Below are positions 35,333 through 37,613 of a stretch of 37,613 nucleotides of DNA, piece by piece. The stretch is from a virus. Within the stretch, counting starts at the first letter, position 1, and each line of letters opens with the position of its first letter. The stretch lies in IMG/VR virus record IMGVR_UViG_3300024517_000047, positions 1 to 37,613 of that record; one strand, written 5' to 3'. A model generated the notes under the pieces. That model saw only the letters and a list, made by a program, of their open reading frames with translations. It had not been told where the DNA came from and did not search any database. Both the position numbers and the translations under genes were made by a program.

Positions 35333-35665
35333 CTACCTCCAAACACTGAGATGGTTACCCATCGCCTGCATATACAACCCACATTCGCATTGATTCACAG
35401 CACCATGCTCCAACCGCTTGCCAGGTGGAACCCTTCCACAAGACGGACAGTGGAATTCATACCGGCGGACCGTTGCACCCTCAACATACTTGGACTGTGT
35501 CTCAACAGACTCTTCATAGTTGGAAACCAAAAGGCTATCTGCATCCGGTGGCGCTTCACCAATCGCCCTTTGACCGAAGGAAGTCCCCGTTCCCATGTCC
35601 CAGCCTGCATCCCTCTCGGTACAGCCGACCACCAACAACGCTAAAAACAAAACGACACATTTCAT
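35333..35665 (-). CDS. Lipoprotein with C-terminal cysteine motif
   Basis: A 110-residue protein with a short type II signal: CVVLFLALLVVGC, where LVVGC is a near-ideal lipobox and the cysteine is at residue 15. The mature part is Gly/Ser/Glu-rich and ends in a zinc-knuckle-like pattern (FHCPSCGRVPPG, then QCECGLYMQAMGNH). Phage lipoproteins made early often sit in the envelope and block superinfecting phages. The ribosome site AGAAAGGGA lies before the ATG. A metal site in an exported protein is unusual. Confidence 0.75.
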   Translation of the reverse strand: MKCVVLFLALLVVGCTERDAGWDMGTGTSFGQRAIGEAPPDADSLLVSNYEESVETQSKYVEGATVRRYEFHCPSCGRVPPGKRLEHGAVNQCECGLYMQAMGNHLSVWR

Positions 35666-35745
35666 GACTGTCTCCCTTTCTACTCACACAACGATTTAGC
35701 CCTTTAAACTCGGTCTGAAACCACTGTCATCACAATCCCTCTCGC

Positions 35746-36366
35746 TCAGCCGTCAACACGAGCCGCCCGTTTAGCCCGCAACGCCTTCACATCCGGATGC
35801 TCGGTGACGTTCTCCCGAGTCCACACACCATGCTTGTCTGAATGCTCACGGTGGGAACAGTCACCAACGGCCAGTTCCCATATCTTCCAACTCAACCCGC
35901 CACCATCCCCAGCCTCGGACGCACATCCCTTGCACGAATACTGGTCATCCAACTTCTCCCCCAAACACACAGGACAAACAGTCTCGCCCGTCTCGTCACC
36001 AACCCCCTCACAATCCTCCAGGAGAATATCACCCAATCTTTTAAGCCTATTATCGCTCAAAGAATCCCACCGAACCATCAACTCACTGCCAACCTGCATC
36101 CGCAAATCACTCACCACCTCAGAACTCAAAAGGAATCCCCCACGGTCAACAGACGCCAGAACGCGAAACCTCCCAAGCTCCCCACCAACACACGCACACA
36201 CCACCTCTAAATCCCCCCCACGAAAAGGCGACCTCAATCCCCGCTCTACATCCGACACGTATGAAATCGACTTCCCCAAAACAGAAGCCACCTCCCTCAA
36301 CGTCAAGCCAGCGTCCAACCGACACCGACGCAACCCACTCCCGAATCTGTTTCCTGTATTCATCAT
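35746..36366 (-). CDS. Xre-type HTH protein with C-terminal zinc ribbon
   Basis: A 206-residue protein. Residues about 10-60 form an Xre HTH (LRRCRLDAGLTLREVASVLG, then SISYVSDVERGLRSPFRGGD). The middle is helical. The C-terminal half has a ribbon-like ETVCPVCLGEKLDD followed by YSCKGC, and further C/H residues (DCSHREHSDKHG). This could be a repressor with an added metal-binding part. ATG 36366 or 36363 is taken over the far upstream start, which would overlap the previous gene and lacks a ribosome site. The C+A-rich plus strand marks this part as compositionally different. Confidence 0.72.
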   Translation of the reverse strand: MMNTGNRFGSGLRRCRLDAGLTLREVASVLGKSISYVSDVERGLRSPFRGGDLEVVCACVGGELGRFRVLASVDRGGFLLSSEVVSDLRMQVGSELMVRWDSLSDNRLKRLGDILLEDCEGVGDETGETVCPVCLGEKLDDQYSCKGCASEAGDGGGLSWKIWELAVGDCSHREHSDKHGVWTRENVTEHPDVKALRAKRAARVDG

Positions 36367-36391
36367 GTCCCACACTGTTACGCAATTACGC

Positions 36392-36610
36392 TTAGTTGTC
36401 AAGGATAGGGAACGCAGCAACACACTCAGCACACCTCCAATGAAAAGGGGTTCCCCGAAAAGCTGTCTCCCGCAACTCTACCCCACCCAAAACAAAGGCA
36501 TCGCAAAACGTAGTGTACGAATGACTGTGCTTCTGAGAACACTCACCGCACCTCTCAGGTCGCCTGTCGTCAATCTCTACCTCCACCGTCACCTGCAACA
36601 ATCGCTTCAT
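36392..36610 (-). CDS. Zinc-binding mini-protein, 72 aa
   Basis: The motif ERCGECSQKHSHSYTTFCDA (about residues 19-38), with HWRCAECVAAF near the end, forms two C-x2-C pairs with histidines. The beta-strand start is RLLQVTVEVEIDDR. ATG overlaps the preceding 26-codon ORF by ATGA. No family is recognised. Confidence 0.62.
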   Translation of the reverse strand: MKRLLQVTVEVEIDDRRPERCGECSQKHSHSYTTFCDAFVLGGVELRETAFRGTPFHWRCAECVAAFPILDN

Positions 36611-36687
36611 CTCAATCCCTCCATAAGCCCCTCAATCCTATCAGGGGCCAATTCCCTAAGCCTCACCTCAGAACGAATCACAACCAT
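36607..36687 (-). CDS. Hidden 26-aa peptide
   Basis: ATG 36687 opens a frame (VVIRSEVRLRELAPDRIEGL) that ends by overlapping the next gene's ATG exactly. The ribosome site is weak and it overlaps the preceding 22-codon ORF by 20 bases. It may be a coupling leader. Confidence 0.4.
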   Translation of the reverse strand: MVVIRSEVRLRELAPDRIEGLMEGLR

Positions 36688-36736
36688 TCACACACTTCTC
36701 AAACATGGGCTTCCAATTTTCACGATTAGCATTCAT
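36668..36736 (-). CDS. Hidden 22-aa peptide, first ORF after a promoter
   Basis: ATG 36736 follows GAGGTGATGAG and lies about 17 bases downstream of the TATAGT box, a normal spacing for a leader. The product NANRENWKPMFEKCVNGCDS has one C-x3-C pair. Translation is possible but not certain. Confidence 0.4.
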   Translation of the reverse strand: MNANRENWKPMFEKCVNGCDSF

Positions 36737-36752
36737 CTCATCACCTCAAAGA

Positions 36753-36783
36753 ACTATAACAAGAGGCCCAGCTTTCAACACAA
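36753..36783 (-). promoter_or_regulatory. Leftward promoter of the TTGTGA-N19-TATAGT family
   Basis: TATAGT (36753-36758) and TTGTGT (36778-36783), 19 bp apart. TTGTTATAGTT is shared with the promoter at 37580. It drives the two tiny ORFs and the zinc-binding gene. Confidence 0.6.
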
Positions 36784-36797
36784 GACTGTGGGGAAGC

Positions 36798-37574
36798 TCA
36801 GACCATCCCAATGGATTCCATCGCAGCCCGGATAAACACAGATGCTACTTGCGGGACAATTGAATTTCCGTAGGCGCGCAACTTCCCCACCCTGCCGGGA
36901 GACCTTGCAGCCAACGGGAATGTTCCGGGTTCAACTGGCCGGGTTTTCCCGTCTGAACAAGGGATCCATTCTGCCGATTCCCAAGGTCCGACAGCCACAC
37001 CACCCGACCTAGAAGACCGTTGATAGGAACCGTTCCCACACTCCCACCGTCTTTCCAATCCCGTGTTGTGGGAGTAGGCCACCCAGTATAATCGCTGCCT
37101 GATGTGCGGAGCCCCGACGCCCGCAGCGCACAAATCCGCCGACCCGATGGCATAGCCCAGTCCCTCCAAGTCAATCGAAACAGCATCGAGCCAAGCCCGC
37201 CCATCAGCGCTCGCAACTTGTTCGCCAAAGATAAATTCAGGGCGACACTTTTCGACAAGGGCATACCAATCGGGCCAGAGGTGGCGCGCATCCCCCTCAC
37301 CATCTCTCTTCCCTGCAACACTAAAGGGCTGGCAGGGACAACTCCCCGTCCAAACGGCAACATCATCTGGCCACCCGGCGAGTCTAAGCGCATAGTCCCA
37401 GACCCCAATCCCCGCAAACGTGTGGAAGGTTTTTCCCCTGACATCATCAACACCCAATTCCTTAATACTTCGCGAATCAACAAAACCATCAGAAATCAAA
37501 CCAGCACTAACAAGGTTCTCCAACCACAAAGATGCAAAACGGTCGTTCTCATTGTACAAAACCGAAACAGACAT
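36798..37574 (-). CDS. C5-cytosine DNA methyltransferase (Dcm-like)
   Basis: A 258-residue phage-type cytosine methyltransferase with all key motifs: motif [14 protein letters not shown] (about residues 51-63), motif IV with the catalytic cysteine GSCPCQPFS, the motif VI-like GEQVAS in place of the usual ENV, motif [14 protein letters not shown], and motif [13 protein letters not shown]. The family's N-terminal lead [19 protein letters not shown] is present. It methylates DNA at a short unknown sequence, probably protecting phage DNA. No matching nuclease is beside it. The ATG at 37574 is only 5 bases after TATAGT, so the mRNA would be leaderless. Confidence 0.92.
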   Translation of the reverse strand: MSVSVLYNENDRFASLWLENLVSAGLISDGFVDSRSIKELGVDDVRGKTFHTFAGIGVWDYALRLAGWPDDVAVWTGSCPCQPFSVAGKRDGEGDARHLWPDWYALVEKCRPEFIFGEQVASADGRAWLDAVSIDLEGLGYAIGSADLCAAGVGAPHIRQRLYWVAYSHNTGLERRWECGNGSYQRSSRSGGVAVGPWESAEWIPCSDGKTRPVEPGTFPLAARSPGRVGKLRAYGNSIVPQVASVFIRAAMESIGMV

Positions 37575-37579
37575 ACCCA

Positions 37580-37610
37580 ACTATAACAATCAAGATGGAT
37601 TCCAACACGG
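37580..37610 (-). promoter_or_regulatory. Leftward promoter of the TTGTGA-N19-TATAGT family (for the methyltransferase)
   Basis: TATAGT (37580-37585), 19 bp, and CCGTGT (37605-37610, four of six matches to TTGTGT). The transcription start would fall on or next to the ATG at 37574. Confidence 0.5.
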
Positions 37611-37613
37611 GCC

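Noticed and set aside
35804-36835. Long plus-strand ORF of 343 codons across several early genes
   Set aside because: It is Ser/Pro/Thr-rich with no domain. It runs antisense to the Xre, zinc-binding and other genes, which have good starts, coupling and motifs. It is an effect of base composition.
36845-37489. 214-codon ORF in another frame of the methyltransferase
   Set aside because: The other frame contains all cytosine-methyltransferase motifs. This one has none.
1-37613. Integrase, transposase or attachment sites
   Set aside because: No protein with these motifs is seen. Temperate lifestyle can therefore not be shown from this window.

Overview
The window is a block of a tailed, contractile-tail (myovirus) phage genome whose virion genes follow the order of phage Mu. 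It could be a prophage or a phage contig. Nothing here is clearly host chromosome: there is no rRNA, tRNA or housekeeping gene, and no integrase or transposase is visible, so lifestyle cannot be decided. The host is probably Gram-negative (Mu-type virion, lipoprotein-type leaders, strong AAGGGGA/GGAGG ribosome sites), but I cannot name it. Almost everything is transcribed leftward (minus strand) in tightly overlapping genes with ATGA or TGATG junctions.

Reading in the direction of transcription, the right part (37.6 to 27.3 kb) is an early or accessory block. It holds a Dcm-type cytosine methyltransferase, two Xre repressor-like proteins, an orphan LexA-type DNA-binding domain, a stand-alone DUF2384-like antitoxin domain, two different MazG-like nucleotide pyrophosphohydrolases, and a 749-residue helicase fused to a beta-class DNA methyltransferase. 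It also contains many mini-proteins of 22 to 116 residues, a large share with zinc-ribbon cysteine pairs. Several were found only by reading overlaps by eye. At least five leftward promoters share an unusual layout: TTGTGA-like hexamer, 19 bp, then TATAGT.

The centre (27.3 to 25.5 kb) is the only rightward part. It holds a two-gene cassette of a Panacea-domain (DUF4065) protein and a MazF/PemK-like partner, preceded by three stacked palindromes. Beside it is a 27-codon ORF with a strong ribosome site and a leftward rho-independent terminator. The cassette looks like a toxin-antitoxin or defence moron.

The left part (25.4 kb to 1) is the late block: small accessory genes, large terminase, a portal fused to a Mu gpF-type head protein, gpI-type protease/scaffold, decoration protein, major capsid protein, a beta-helix fibre and head-completion proteins. 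Then come gp36-, gpG- and gp37-type connectors with extra Ig/FnIII, PKD and leucine-rich domains, the sheath, tube, a tail assembly chaperone with a programmed -1 frameshift (CCCTTTG), the tape measure, gpN-type and gpP-type baseplate proteins, and the first nine codons of a further baseplate gene at the left edge. Strong hairpins sit just behind the capsid and tube genes, the two products needed in highest copy number.

All family names come from reading the sequences against remembered families. No database search or structure prediction was run.
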